DNA of 64,000 bases, taken from NCBI RefSeq assembly GCF_000147815.2, contig NC_015957.1:3658001-3722000 (forward strand), given 5' to 3'. Shown piece after piece: positions 43,714 to 52,232 of the stretch (position 1 is its first letter; each line of letters starts with the position of its first letter). Under the pieces are notes generated by a model. That model was not told where the DNA came from. It saw nothing but the letters and a program-made list of their open reading frames with translations, and searched no databases. This DNA is from Streptomyces violaceusniger Tu 4113. Lineage in GTDB: Bacteria; Actinomycetota; Actinomycetes; Streptomycetales; Streptomycetaceae. The position numbers were made by a program, and so were the translations under genes.

Positions 43714-43734
43714 CGGATACGGCGAACGTATCCG
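43714..43734. promoter_or_regulatory. Inverted repeat ahead of F420 oxidoreductase
   Basis: CGGATAC-GGCGAAC-GTATCCG is a perfect palindrome with 7-bp arms, starting 17 bases upstream of the oxidoreductase start. Its size and arm spacing suit a TetR or similar dimeric repressor. No regulator gene is adjacent. Confidence 0.5.
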
Positions 43735-43826
43735 AGATCGGCGCCGTTCGGGATCGCAAAGCGCTCCGCTGGAAGTGCGCTGAGCTGCCGTCGATCGTCT
43801 GCGGCGCCGTCGTGGCTGGTCGCGCC

Positions 43827-43850
43827 CACGCGGCGGAGCCGCACATCGAC
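43827..43850. repeat. Second copy of dispersed GCGGAGCCGC repeat
   Basis: CACGCGGCGGAGCCGCACAT and the next four bases match 23714-23737 at 22 of 24 positions. It sits downstream of the ABC ATPase gene, which suggests a small dispersed repeat family. Confidence 0.6.
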
Positions 43851-43884
43851 ACAGCCCCGCGCTCCTTCGGGGCGCCTCAGGGGC

Positions 43885-44697
43885 TCAGCTCAGCGGGTCG
43901 GGTTCCGGTTCGGCCCCGGGCGTGGCACTGGTGAAGATATGCATCCGCTCCAGCACCGCCTCGGCCGTGGGCCGCTCCATCCGGTCCACGATCCGGCCGT
44001 CGGCGAGGAAGAGCACCAGGTCGGAGTGGGCGGCGGCGCTCGGGTCGTGGGTGACCATGACGACCGTCTGGCCCAGCTCGTCGACGGCCTCCCGCAGAAA
44101 GCGCAGCACCTCCAGGCCCGACCGTGAGTCCAGGTTGCCGGTGGGCTCGTCCGCGAAGATCAGCTCGGGGCGGGAGGCGAGCGCCCGGGCGCACGCCACC
44201 CGCTGCTGCTGTCCGCCGGAGAGCTGGGCGGGCCGGTGCCGCAGCCGGTCCCGCAGCCCGAGCTTGTCGATGACCCGGTCCACCCACTCCCGGTCGGGTT
44301 TGTGGCCCGCGATGTCCATGGGCAGGGTGATGTTCTCGGCCGCGTTGAGCGTGGGCAGCAGATTGAACGACTGGAACATGAAGCCGATCCGGTCGCGGCG
44401 GAGCTGGGTCAGCTCCTTGTCGCCCAGGCCGGTGATCTCGGTGTCGCCCAGCCAGGCCTGGCCCGACGAGACCGTGTCGAGACCGGCCAGACAGTGCATC
44501 AGGGTGGACTTGCCGGATCCGGACGGGCCCATCACCGCGGTGAACCTGCCCCGTTCGATCTCCACGTCCACCGCGTCCAGCGCGAGCACGGCCGTTTCGC
44601 CGCTGCCGTACGCCTTGGTCAGGGACCGGGCGCGGGCCGCCGCATGGGCGCCGCCCTCCGCGAACCCGTCCGTCTTCGTTGCCGCCGGTGTGGACAC
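43885..44697 (-). CDS. ABC transporter ATP-binding protein (MacB/LolD type), orphan
   Basis: A 270-residue ATPase with Walker A GPSGSGKST, Q-loop FMFQSFNLLP, signature QLSGGQQQRVACARALASRP, Walker B ELIFADEPTGNLDSRSG, and H-loop VMVTHDPSAAAHSD. This is the family that pairs with FtsX/MacB-type permeases. GTG 44697 is preceded by GGGGAGG. No permease gene is adjacent on either side: downstream is a dispersed repeat and an oxidoreductase. The partner is therefore elsewhere or was lost. Confidence 0.92.
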   Translation of the reverse strand: MSTPAATKTDGFAEGGAHAAARARSLTKAYGSGETAVLALDAVDVEIERGRFTAVMGPSGSGKSTLMHCLAGLDTVSSGQAWLGDTEITGLGDKELTQLRRDRIGFMFQSFNLLPTLNAAENITLPMDIAGHKPDREWVDRVIDKLGLRDRLRHRPAQLSGGQQQRVACARALASRPELIFADEPTGNLDSRSGLEVLRFLREAVDELGQTVVMVTHDPSAAAHSDLVLFLADGRIVDRMERPTAEAVLERMHIFTSATPGAEPEPDPLS

Positions 44698-44871
44698 GAT
44701 GCCTCCCCGTATCGGAACGTCGTGCCCTCGATGGTAGGGACCCGGCCGCCGATGCGCCCCCCCATGGACGCGGGCGTACACGAATGCGATGACCGACGGG
44801 AGGGCGACGCGGGGGCGCGAACGCGATGCCGGGCGCGCCCGCGGTGACGACGGGAACGTGATGCCCCGGCG

Positions 44872-45555
44872 TTACGGATGCGCAGGCGAGACCGGACGGC
44901 GCGCGGCGCCCAGCACGCACGGGGACGTCGGCAGCGTCGGGCCCCGCTCGGGGATGCGCAGCCGGCGGTGGCCGATCGGCTCGAAGCCCGCGGCCGCGAT
45001 CGCCGATCGCACCTCGCGCGCCGTATGGCAGCCGCCGAACATCAGCGGCCACACCGTGCGGTCCAGCGCCCGCTGGGTGGTCGCCAGGACCCGCCCCTCG
45101 GCGCGTCCGTGCTCGAGGAAGCGCAGTTCACCGCCGGGCCGCAGCACCCGCAGCAGCTCCGCGAGCGCGCGCCGCACATCGCGCACCGAGCACAGCACCA
45201 GACAGGCCACCGCCGCGTCGAACGCCTCGCTCTTGACCGGCAGCGCCTCGGCGACGCCCGGCACCACGTCCACCGGCACTCCGGCCCGCAGCCCCACCCG
45301 AGTGGCCAGCCGCCGCAGATGGCGCTCGGGTTCGATGGCGACCACCTCGGAGACGGCTTCGGGGTAGTGGGGGAAGTTCAGCCCGTTGCCCGCGCCGATC
45401 TCGATGACCCGGCCGGACAGCCCGGCCAGCAGCTCGCCGCGCAGCTCACCGACCCCCGCCCGCTCGTCGGCCAGTGGGCCCATTCTGGCGTAGCAGCGGG
45501 CGAAGAGCGGGTGGTGGACGGCGTCACGCGGGGGTGTGCGACGGCATACGGGCAT
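44872..45555 (-). CDS. Class I SAM-dependent methyltransferase
   Basis: A 227-residue Methyltransf_11 protein. HPLFARCYARMGPLADERAG leads in, the SAM motif is VIEIGAGNGLNFPHYPEAVS, motif II appears as FDAAVACLVLCSVRDVRRAL, and ELLRVLRPGGELRFLEHGRA follows. The pattern resembles UbiE/phosphatidylethanolamine-methyltransferase-like enzymes, and the substrate is unknown. ATG 45555 has GGGGGAG ahead of it. It lies just downstream of bioD, on the same strand with a 70-base gap, but no link to biotin is apparent. Confidence 0.88.
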   Translation of the reverse strand: MPVCRRTPPRDAVHHPLFARCYARMGPLADERAGVGELRGELLAGLSGRVIEIGAGNGLNFPHYPEAVSEVVAIEPERHLRRLATRVGLRAGVPVDVVPGVAEALPVKSEAFDAAVACLVLCSVRDVRRALAELLRVLRPGGELRFLEHGRAEGRVLATTQRALDRTVWPLMFGGCHTAREVRSAIAAAGFEPIGHRRLRIPERGPTLPTSPCVLGAARRPVSPAHP

Positions 45556-45625
45556 GGGAGCTCCCCCTTGTCCCAGGTACGGACGATGGACCGATACCGG
45601 GATTCTGCCCACGCGGGGGGCGTCG

Positions 45626-46330
45626 CTACGCGGCCAGCCGCACCGCGTCCCAGCTCCCGTCCAGCCGGGGCGCCAGCCAACCGGGCGCCTGGGTGCGGAA
45701 GTCGGCCGGCGGAAGGGCGGGGGCGCCCTGGGGGATGGCGCCCAGCAGCGGGACACCGGACGAATCCGGCAGATCGGCCACATTGCAGCGGGAGGCGAGA
45801 TCCGCGGCGGCGGGCCAGCTTCCGATGACGACCCCGGGGCACTCCAGCCCGCGGACGCGCAGCGCCTCGGTGGTCAGGGTGGTCGCGTTGAGCGTGCCGA
45901 GGCCCGCGTGGGCGACGACGAGGACGGGCGCGCCGAGCAGCCGGGCCGCGTCGGCGAGCGTCGCCCCCGTCTCGTCGAACCGTACGAGCAGCCCGCCCGC
46001 GCCCTCGACCAGCACCAGATCGTGCTCGGCGGCCAGCTTCTCGGCCGCCTCCGCCACCTCGTGCGGCCGCACCGGCGGCCGTCCGGCGCGGCGGGCGGCG
46101 GTGGCGGGGGCCAGCGGCTCGGGGTAGCGGGCGAGTTCGAGCAGGGTCACCGCACCGGCGAGCCGGGCCACCTCGGCGGCGTCGCCCGGTTCGCCCTCCG
46201 CGACACCGGTCTGGGCGGGTTTGAGCACCGCCACCGAGCGGCCGCGGGCGAGCGCCGCGGCGGCGACGGCCGCCGTGCTGACGGTTTTTCCGATTTCGGT
46301 GCCCGTGCCGGTGACGACCAGTACTGACAT
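45626..46330 (-). CDS. bioD: Dethiobiotin synthase
   Basis: A 234-residue ATP-dependent carboxylase that forms dethiobiotin from 7,8-diaminopelargonate and CO2. The P-loop is [20 protein letters not shown], the substrate lysine is in [11 protein letters not shown], and [20 protein letters not shown] follows. ATG 46330, preceded by GGAAACGAAG, is preferred; ATG 46342 would add METK. Last gene of the bioB-bioA-bioD run, 106 bases after bioA. Confidence 0.94.
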   Translation of the reverse strand: MSVLVVTGTGTEIGKTVSTAAVAAAALARGRSVAVLKPAQTGVAEGEPGDAAEVARLAGAVTLLELARYPEPLAPATAARRAGRPPVRPHEVAEAAEKLAAEHDLVLVEGAGGLLVRFDETGATLADAARLLGAPVLVVAHAGLGTLNATTLTTEALRVRGLECPGVVIGSWPAAADLASRCNVADLPDSSGVPLLGAIPQGAPALPPADFRTQAPGWLAPRLDGSWDAVRLAA

Positions 46331-46436
46331 CTTCGTTTCCATTGCCTTTCGCTTTCGTTCGTGCTCCCGGTCTGCCCCGGTGTGCGGCCGGTCCCCTCCT
46401 GTGGGTGGGAGGCCGACCGCGAGCGGAGCAGGCGGG

Positions 46437-47753
46437 TCAGACGGCCGCGGCCGCGGCCGCCCGTACCGCCGTGCAGATCCGGGCCAGATCGTGGTCGCCC
46501 GTGATGTACGGCGGCATGGTGTACAGCAGATCGCGGAACGGGCGCAGCCATACGCCCTCGCGCACCGCGGCCCGCGTCGCCGCCGCCATCCCCGCGTCGT
46601 CCAGCGGACGGTCCAACTGGACGACGCCGATCGCGCCGAGCACCCGCACCTCCCGGACGCCCGGCAGCTCGGCCGCCTCCGCGAGCCCGTCCCGAAGCCC
46701 GGTCTCGATCCGCTTGACCTCCTGCCGCCAGTCGTAGGAGAGCAGCAGATCGATCGAGGCGCAGGCGACGGCCGTGGCCAGCGGATTGCCCATGAACGTC
46801 GGGCCGTGCGCGAGCACCGGCACCTCGCCGCGCGAGATGCCGTCCGCCACCCGCGGGGTGCACAGCGTGGCGGCGAGGGTCAGATAACCCCCGGTCAGCG
46901 CCTTGCCCAGACACATCACATCGGGGCACACCCCCGCGTGCTCGGCCGCGAAAAGCGTGCCCGAGCGGCCGAAGCCCGTGGCGATCTCGTCGAACACCAG
47001 CAGCACATCGTGCTCGTCGCACGCCTCGCGCAGCACCCGCAGCAGCGCGGGGGAGTGGAAGCGCATCCCGCCCGCGCCCTGCACCACCGGCTCCACGATC
47101 ACCGCGGCCAGCTCATGGGCGTGACGGGCCACCAGCTCACGTACGTGTGCCTCGTACGCCGGGTCGGGGTCCGCGTCGAATCCGGGCGGCGGCGCGTCCG
47201 CGAAGATCTGCTCTGGCAGCACACCGGACCACAGCCGGTGCATTCCGCCGTCCGGGTCGCACACCGCCATCGGCTGCCAGGTGTCGCCGTGGTAGCCGCC
47301 GCGCCAGGTCAGCAGCCGCCGCTTGGCGGGGCGGCCGAGGGAGCGCCAGTACTGCAGGCACATCTTCACCGCGACCTCGACCGACACCGAACCGGAGTCG
47401 GCCAGGAACACATGGCGCAGCGGCTCCGGTGTGATCTCCACCAGACGGGTGGCCAGCCGGACGGCGGGCTCATGGGTGAGCCCGCCGAACATCACATGGC
47501 TCATCCGGTCAAGCTGACCCCGCGCGGCGTCGTTGAGCGCCGGGTGGTTGTAGCCGTGGATGGCGGACCACCACGACGACATGCCGTCCACCAGCTCGCG
47601 GACGCCCTCCACCGGCTCGGCCAGCCGCAGCCGGACCCCGGCCGCGGACTCCACGACCAGGGGGTCCTGGCGGCCGGGCATCGGGCCGTACGGATGCCAG
47701 ACGTGCTCGCGGTCCAGCGCCCGCAGCTCGGCCGGGGTCAGCGGCTCAGGCAT
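46437..47753 (-). CDS. bioA: Adenosylmethionine-8-amino-7-oxononanoate aminotransferase
   Basis: A 438-residue class III PLP aminotransferase that makes 7,8-diaminopelargonate with SAM as amino donor. It has the N-terminal [51 protein letters not shown], metal/PLP region [20 protein letters not shown], and the PLP Lys in [13 protein letters not shown] 47753 overlaps the bioB stop by 8 bases, so bioB and bioA are translationally coupled. Confidence 0.96.
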   Translation of the reverse strand: MPEPLTPAELRALDREHVWHPYGPMPGRQDPLVVESAAGVRLRLAEPVEGVRELVDGMSSWWSAIHGYNHPALNDAARGQLDRMSHVMFGGLTHEPAVRLATRLVEITPEPLRHVFLADSGSVSVEVAVKMCLQYWRSLGRPAKRRLLTWRGGYHGDTWQPMAVCDPDGGMHRLWSGVLPEQIFADAPPPGFDADPDPAYEAHVRELVARHAHELAAVIVEPVVQGAGGMRFHSPALLRVLREACDEHDVLLVFDEIATGFGRSGTLFAAEHAGVCPDVMCLGKALTGGYLTLAATLCTPRVADGISRGEVPVLAHGPTFMGNPLATAVACASIDLLLSYDWRQEVKRIETGLRDGLAEAAELPGVREVRVLGAIGVVQLDRPLDDAGMAAATRAAVREGVWLRPFRDLLYTMPPYITGDHDLARICTAVRAAAAAAV

Positions 47754-48966
47754 TGGGCGGCAGATCCGTGCCCGCGCCGCGGCGGCGCACCGCGACCAGA
47801 TCGGCGTGGGACCCCTCCGTGGCCGCCGGGGTGGAGACCGTGGCGCCGGCCGTCGCCTGGGCGGGTACGGCGTCGGCGGGCGCGGCGTCACCGCACGGGC
47901 CGCAGCCACCGCCCTCCGCGCCGTGGCCGCCGCAGCCGGAACCGGCGGCGGCGAGCGCGTCCGCGCGGTGCGCGGGCAGCGTCGTGGTGTCGGTGCCCTC
48001 CACCTCGAAGCCCGCGTCGGCGATCATCGCCAGATCGTCCTCGCCCGCCTGGCCCTCGGTGGTCAGATAGTCGCCGAGGAAGATCGAGTTCGCCAGGTTC
48101 AGGGCCAGCGGCTGCAGCGTCCGCAGATGGATCTCGCGGCCGCCCGCGAGCCGCACCTCCACGTCCGGGCAGACGAACCGCACCATCGCCAGGATCCGCA
48201 GACAGCGCTGCGGGGTGAGGTTCCAGTCCCCGGCCAGCGGGGTGCCCTCGATCGGGATGAGGAAGTTGACCGGCACCGAGTCCGGGTCCAGGTCGCGCAG
48301 CGAGAAGACCACGTCCACCAGGTCCTCGTCCGACTCGCCCATGCCCGCGATCAGGCCGGAGCAGGCGGACATCCCCGCCGCCTGGGCCTGCTGCACGGTC
48401 GAGACCCGGTCGGCGTAGGTGTGGGTGGTCGTGATGTCGCCGTAGGTCGCCTCGGAGGTGTTGAGGTTGTGGTTGTACGCGTTCGCCCCCGCGTCCTTCA
48501 GCCGCTCGGCCTGGCCGTCGGACAGCAGCCCCAGACAGGCGCAGATCTCGACATCCTGGTGCTCCTCCTTGATGGCGGCGATGGTCTGGGAGACCCGGTC
48601 CACGTCGCGGTCGGTGGGACCGCGTCCGCTGGCCACCAGGCACACCCGCTTGGCGCCGCCCGCGACCCCGGCGCCCGCCGCGGCGGCCGCCTGCTCCGGC
48701 TTGAGCCAGGTGTACTTGAGGATCTCGGACTTCGAGCCCAGCCGCTGCGAGCAGTAGGAGCAGTCCTCGGGGCACAGCCCCGACTTCAGGTTGACCAGAT
48801 AGTTGAGCTTCACCCGCCGCCCGAACCAGGCGCGGCGCACCTTGCCCGCCGCGGCCACCACATCGAGCACCTCGTCATCGGAGGTCGCCAGGACGGCGAG
48901 CGCTTCTTCGCGGGTCGGCGATTCGCGCCGCAACCCCTTGTCCACCAGCGTGTTCAGCAGGTCCAT
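47746..48966 (-). CDS. bioB: Biotin synthase
   Basis: A 406-residue radical-SAM enzyme inserting sulfur into dethiobiotin. The 4Fe-4S motif is [11 protein letters not shown] (C-x3-C-x2-C). [40 protein letters not shown] and [12 protein letters not shown] are typical of BioB. After residue 335 comes a Gly/Cys-rich extension ([18 protein letters not shown]), common in actinobacterial BioB. It is the first gene of the operon, divergent from bioF with a palindrome in between. Confidence 0.97.
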   Translation of the reverse strand: MDLLNTLVDKGLRRESPTREEALAVLATSDDEVLDVVAAAGKVRRAWFGRRVKLNYLVNLKSGLCPEDCSYCSQRLGSKSEILKYTWLKPEQAAAAAGAGVAGGAKRVCLVASGRGPTDRDVDRVSQTIAAIKEEHQDVEICACLGLLSDGQAERLKDAGANAYNHNLNTSEATYGDITTTHTYADRVSTVQQAQAAGMSACSGLIAGMGESDEDLVDVVFSLRDLDPDSVPVNFLIPIEGTPLAGDWNLTPQRCLRILAMVRFVCPDVEVRLAGGREIHLRTLQPLALNLANSIFLGDYLTTEGQAGEDDLAMIADAGFEVEGTDTTTLPAHRADALAAAGSGCGGHGAEGGGCGPCGDAAPADAVPAQATAGATVSTPAATEGSHADLVAVRRRGAGTDLPPNA

Positions 48967-49032
48967 GGCGACGATCCTTTCCTACCCCACCGCTTCCGGC
49001 CAAGGAGGGACCGTACAAGACGCGCGGATCGG

Positions 49033-49052
49033 GGTGTGGGTATTGCCACACC
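49033..49052. promoter_or_regulatory. Palindrome in bioB/bioF divergent promoter
   Basis: GGTGTGGGTATTGCCACACC has perfect 7-bp arms GGTGTGG/CCACACC and a 6-base centre. It is 66 bases from bioB and 82 from bioF, so it could control both. It does not match the E. coli BirA box closely. Confidence 0.55.
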
Positions 49053-49134
49053 ATGACCGGGCATGGAGGGGGCTACGTTCTATCCGGACCCGACAGTCGG
49101 TGCCCTTGACGAGGCCAGGAAGGCGAGACAGCCG

Positions 49135-50340
49135 ATGCCCCAGGACCGCCCGGACGACGCGTTCGCATGGATCGACGCACAGCGGGAGCGGCGCGACCGG
49201 GCCGGGCTGGTGCGCCGGCTCAGCCCCCGGCCCGCCGACTCCCCGCTGCTCGATCTGGCGAGCAACGACTATCTGGGGCTGGCCCGCCACCCGGAGGTGA
49301 CGGCCGCCGCGGCCGCGGCGGCAGAGCGCTGGGGTGCGGGGTCGACCGGATCGCGCCTGGTCACCGGCTCGACCGAGCTGCACACCACACTGGAGCGGGA
49401 ACTCGCCGACTTCTGCGGTTTCGAGGCGGCCCTGGTGTTCTCCTCCGGCTACGCCGCCAATCTGGCCGCCGTCTCCGCGCTGAGCGGCCGGGACGCGCTG
49501 ATCGTCTCCGACGCGGGCAATCACGCCTCGCTCATCGACGGCTGCCGGCTCTCCCGCGCCGAGGTCGCCGTCGTCCCGCACGCCGACCCGGACGCTGTGC
49601 GCAAGGCGCTGGGCGCGGCCGATGAGGACGCGCGGGGCGAGGCCACCGAGGAGACCGGAGCGGTCCCCGCGCGCCGGCGCGCCCTCGCCGTCAGCGACTC
49701 GGTCTTCTCCGTCGACGGCGACGCCGCCCCGCTGGCCGCCCTCGCCGGGGCCTGCCGTGCCCACGGCGCGGCGCTGGTGGTGGACGAGGCGCACGGCCTG
49801 GGGGTGCTCGGCGAGGGCGGACGCGGCGCGGTGCACGGGGCCGGGCTCGCGGGCGCGCCGGACGTGGTGGTCACGGCCACCCTCTCCAAGTCGCTGGGCA
49901 GCCAGGGCGGGGTGGTGCTGGGGCCCGCCCGGGTGATCGAGCACCTGGTGAACACCGCACGCACGTTCATCTTCGACACCGGACTCAACCCGGCGGCCGT
50001 GGGCGCCGCCCTGGCGAGCCTGCGGCTGCTGCGCCGGGGACCGGAGCGCGCCGCCCGCGTCCGTACGGTCGCCATGGGGCTGTACGGACGGCTGACCGCC
50101 GCCGGGCTGACCGCGGTGCGGCCGGACGCGTCGGTGGTGTCGGTGCGGGCCCCGTCGCCGGAGCAGGCGGTGCGCTGGGCGGCGGATTGCCGCGCGGCCG
50201 GGCTGCTGGTGGGGTGCTTCCGCCCGCCGTCCGTCCCGGACGGCATCTCGCGGCTGCGGCTGACGGCGCGTGGGGACCTGACGGATGAGCAGGTCGAGAG
50301 GGCGGTCGACGTGATCGTGAAGACCGCGCCGACCGCCTGA
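49135..50340 (+). CDS. bioF: 8-amino-7-oxononanoate synthase
   Basis: A 401-residue alpha-oxoamine synthase joining a pimeloyl thioester with L-alanine. It has LDLASNDYLGLARHPEVTAA, WGAGSTGSRLVTGSTELHTT, LVVDEAHGLGVLGEGGRGAV, and the PLP Lys in VTATLSKSLGSQGG. MPQDRPDDAFAWIDAQRERR is the typical start; a longer in-frame start at 49063 exists but runs into the promoter. Divergent from bioBAD; no bioC, bioH or bioW is seen in the window. Confidence 0.95.
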   Translation: MPQDRPDDAFAWIDAQRERRDRAGLVRRLSPRPADSPLLDLASNDYLGLARHPEVTAAAAAAAERWGAGSTGSRLVTGSTELHTTLERELADFCGFEAALVFSSGYAANLAAVSALSGRDALIVSDAGNHASLIDGCRLSRAEVAVVPHADPDAVRKALGAADEDARGEATEETGAVPARRRALAVSDSVFSVDGDAAPLAALAGACRAHGAALVVDEAHGLGVLGEGGRGAVHGAGLAGAPDVVVTATLSKSLGSQGGVVLGPARVIEHLVNTARTFIFDTGLNPAAVGAALASLRLLRRGPERAARVRTVAMGLYGRLTAAGLTAVRPDASVVSVRAPSPEQAVRWAADCRAAGLLVGCFRPPSVPDGISRLRLTARGDLTDEQVERAVDVIVKTAPTA

Positions 50341-50360
50341 TGGCTCACTGACGGGAGGGA

Positions 50361-50379
50361 TGAACGGATCAGCCGTTCA
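50361..50379. terminator. Inverted repeat between convergent bioF and DUF397 gene
   Basis: TGAACGG-ATCAG-CCGTTCA, perfect 7-bp arms with a 5-base loop, lies in the 67-base gap between the bioF stop and the DUF397 stop. It is most simply a bidirectional terminator, although TGAAC-type arms also resemble TetR operators. Confidence 0.45.
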
Positions 50380-50407
50380 CAGGCGGAACAGATACTTCAC
50401 TGACGGA

Positions 50408-50644
50408 TCAGCTTCCGGTTCCGGCCGAGCGGGAAGTGGCGGAGCCGGGGCCGTCGTCCTTGAGCCCCTCGAGGAAGGAGACCCAGGTCGACGGGGTGAA
50501 CAGCAGGACGGGGCCCGCCGTGTTCTTCGAATCGCGCACGCCGAGCTGGTCGGACCCCAGCAGGGCCGTCTCGACGCAATTGTTCATGCCGACGCTGTAG
50601 CTGCTGCGCAGCCAGTGGACGGACTTGGCGGACATACTGAACAT
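50408..50644 (-). CDS. DUF397 domain-containing protein
   Basis: A 78-residue protein of the DUF397 family, which occurs almost only beside XRE-DUF5753 regulators in Streptomyces. It has the SVHWLRSSYSVGMNNCVETA start, LGVRDSKNTAGPVLLFTPST in the middle, and WVSFLEGLKDD. In known trios (WhiJ/AbaA-like loci) it acts with the HTH protein in developmental or antibiotic regulation. ATG 50644 has GAGGGG 5 bases ahead. It starts 9 bases after the HTH gene's stop, hence one operon. Confidence 0.9.
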   Translation of the reverse strand: MFSMSAKSVHWLRSSYSVGMNNCVETALLGSDQLGVRDSKNTAGPVLLFTPSTWVSFLEGLKDDGPGSATSRSAGTGS

Positions 50645-50653
50645 GGTGCCCCC

Positions 50654-51523
50654 TCAGGCGCCGCCCCCGATTTTGTTGATGAAGGACAACGATTCCTCAG
50701 GTGTCAGGGCGCGGGTCCGCAGTACTTCGAACGCGGCGCTGTACGCCCGGAGGTCTTCTTTCCGCTCCAGATAGAGGCTACTCGTCAGGTGGTCGAGAAC
50801 TACTACGTCCAGGTCACTAATGTGCGGAAAAGAGAAAATAATGAAAGGACCTGTCATACCAATGGGCATTCCGATGGAGAATGGCAGCACCTGCAGCTCC
50901 ACCTGAGGCAATACGCAGAGTTTGGCCAGATGGCTCAATTGCGCCGCCATCACGTCGGGTCCGCCCACCTCGCGCCGCAGCGCCGCCTCGTCCAGCACCG
51001 CGTGCAGCCGCAGCGGCCGCTCGCCGTGCAGCACCGACTGCCGCGCGATCCGCACCTCCACCAGCGAGTCCACCTGGGCCCGCGGCAGATCCGGGAGCGC
51101 CGCGAGGGTCACCGCCCGGGCGTAGTCCGGCGTCTGCAGCAGACCCGGCACCACCGTGGTCTCCAGGGTGTACGCGTCCGACGCCTCCGCCTCCAGGCTG
51201 ATGAAGTCCCGGTAGGCGGGCGGCAGTAGATCGCGATACGCGTACCACCAGCCGCGCCGTGACCCCTCCGGATCCGAGGCGCCCCCGCGGCACAGCGCCT
51301 CCAGCAGGGCGCGCAGCTCCGGGTCGGCGACCTCGTAGACCTCCAGCAGCCGCGCCACATCCGAGGGTTTGGCCCCGCTCCGGCCGGTCTCGATCCGGCT
51401 CACCTTCGACTGATGCCAGCCCAGCCGGAGGGCGACCTCACCACTGGTGAGTCCGGCCAGATCGCGCTGGCGGCGGAGTTCCGCGCCGAGCTTGCGACGG
51501 CGCACCGCCGGGCCGTACCGCAT
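50654..51523 (-). CDS. XRE family regulator with DUF5753 (WhiJ-like)
   Basis: A 289-residue protein. N-terminal HTH_31 domain is LGAELRRQRDLAGLTSGEVA then LRLGWHQSKVSRIETGRSGA. From residue ~100 the DUF5753 domain includes FISLEAEASDAYTLETTVVP, GLLQTPDYARAVTLAALPD, LSHLAKLCVLPQVELQVLPF and VVLDHLTSSLYLERKEDLRA. WhiJ-type regulators repress development genes together with DUF397 partners. ATG 51523 is supported by GGGAGGGAG. The upstream 274 bases contain an AT-rich stretch (GATATATGCATAACTC) likely to hold divergent promoters. Confidence 0.92.
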   Translation of the reverse strand: MRYGPAVRRRKLGAELRRQRDLAGLTSGEVALRLGWHQSKVSRIETGRSGAKPSDVARLLEVYEVADPELRALLEALCRGGASDPEGSRRGWWYAYRDLLPPAYRDFISLEAEASDAYTLETTVVPGLLQTPDYARAVTLAALPDLPRAQVDSLVEVRIARQSVLHGERPLRLHAVLDEAALRREVGGPDVMAAQLSHLAKLCVLPQVELQVLPFSIGMPIGMTGPFIIFSFPHISDLDVVVLDHLTSSLYLERKEDLRAYSAAFEVLRTRALTPEESLSFINKIGGGA

Positions 51524-51797
51524 GAGTTCTCCCTCCCGCCTTTCCCTTGCCGGCGCGTCACCCACAGCGCGTGTCGCACCAGTGGCCCAGTGTGCCTTCC
51601 AAATCCGGTTTTCCGTAGCAGAGTTCACCGCTTTGGGCGACAGATATATGCATAACTCGGTGGATCGCCCCCGTTACAGCGGCCATCGGTGGCACTCTGA
51701 CGCGTAGAGCCGTCAGGGCAGCCCACGACACCGGCTTCGCAGCTCCACCTTCCAACGCGTCCGCAGCCGGGCCCCGGCGGGAAAGGGACAGGCCGTC

Positions 51798-52226
51798 ATG
51801 GCAGACCATCAGGAAGCATCCGTCACTCTGCCGAGCGCACCGGCGTCGGTTCCCGCGGCACGCGCTTATGTCACGGACGTGCTCGCCGAATGGGGGCTCG
51901 GGCAGGGCGGAGAGGCCGCCGACACCGTGCGGCTGATCGTCTCCGAGCTCGCCACCAACGCCGTGGAGCACACCGTGGGCCAGTCGCCCACCTTCACCGT
52001 GGACCTACGGCTCGACCGCGAGCAGCGGCTGGAGATCGGGGTCACCGACAGCCACCCCCAATGGCCCCGCTGGCTGCCGCTGGCGACCCAGCAGGACAGC
52101 GGGCGCGGCATGGTCATCGTGCGCTGTCTGGCCGCGGAGTCGGGCGGCGAGGTGTTCGTCACCCCGACCGCGGACGGCGGCAAGACCGTCTGGATCGCCC
52201 TGCCGTGGACCGTGCCGGTCCGTTGA
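51798..52226 (+). CDS. RsbW-like ATP-binding protein (HATPase_c_2)
   Basis: A 142-residue anti-sigma-type GHKL ATPase. ARAYVTDVLAEWGLGQGGEA starts the domain, the N-box is VRLIVSELATNAVEHTVGQS, then RLEIGVTDSHPQWPRWLP, and the G-box is QDSGRGMVIVRCLAAESGGE. It may be an anti-sigma kinase or the AbaA-like member of the XRE/DUF397 locus from which it diverges. Six bases separate its stop from the convergent cyclase-like gene. Partner sigma factor unknown. Confidence 0.92.
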   Translation: MADHQEASVTLPSAPASVPAARAYVTDVLAEWGLGQGGEAADTVRLIVSELATNAVEHTVGQSPTFTVDLRLDREQRLEIGVTDSHPQWPRWLPLATQQDSGRGMVIVRCLAAESGGEVFVTPTADGGKTVWIALPWTVPVR

Positions 52227-52232
52227 CCCCGC

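Noticed and set aside
50361..50379. BioQ-like operator (TGAAC/GTTCA arms) next to bioF
   Set aside because: It lies downstream of bioF between two stop codons, and the central spacing does not fit the TGAAC-N3-GTTCA type. A terminator is simpler.
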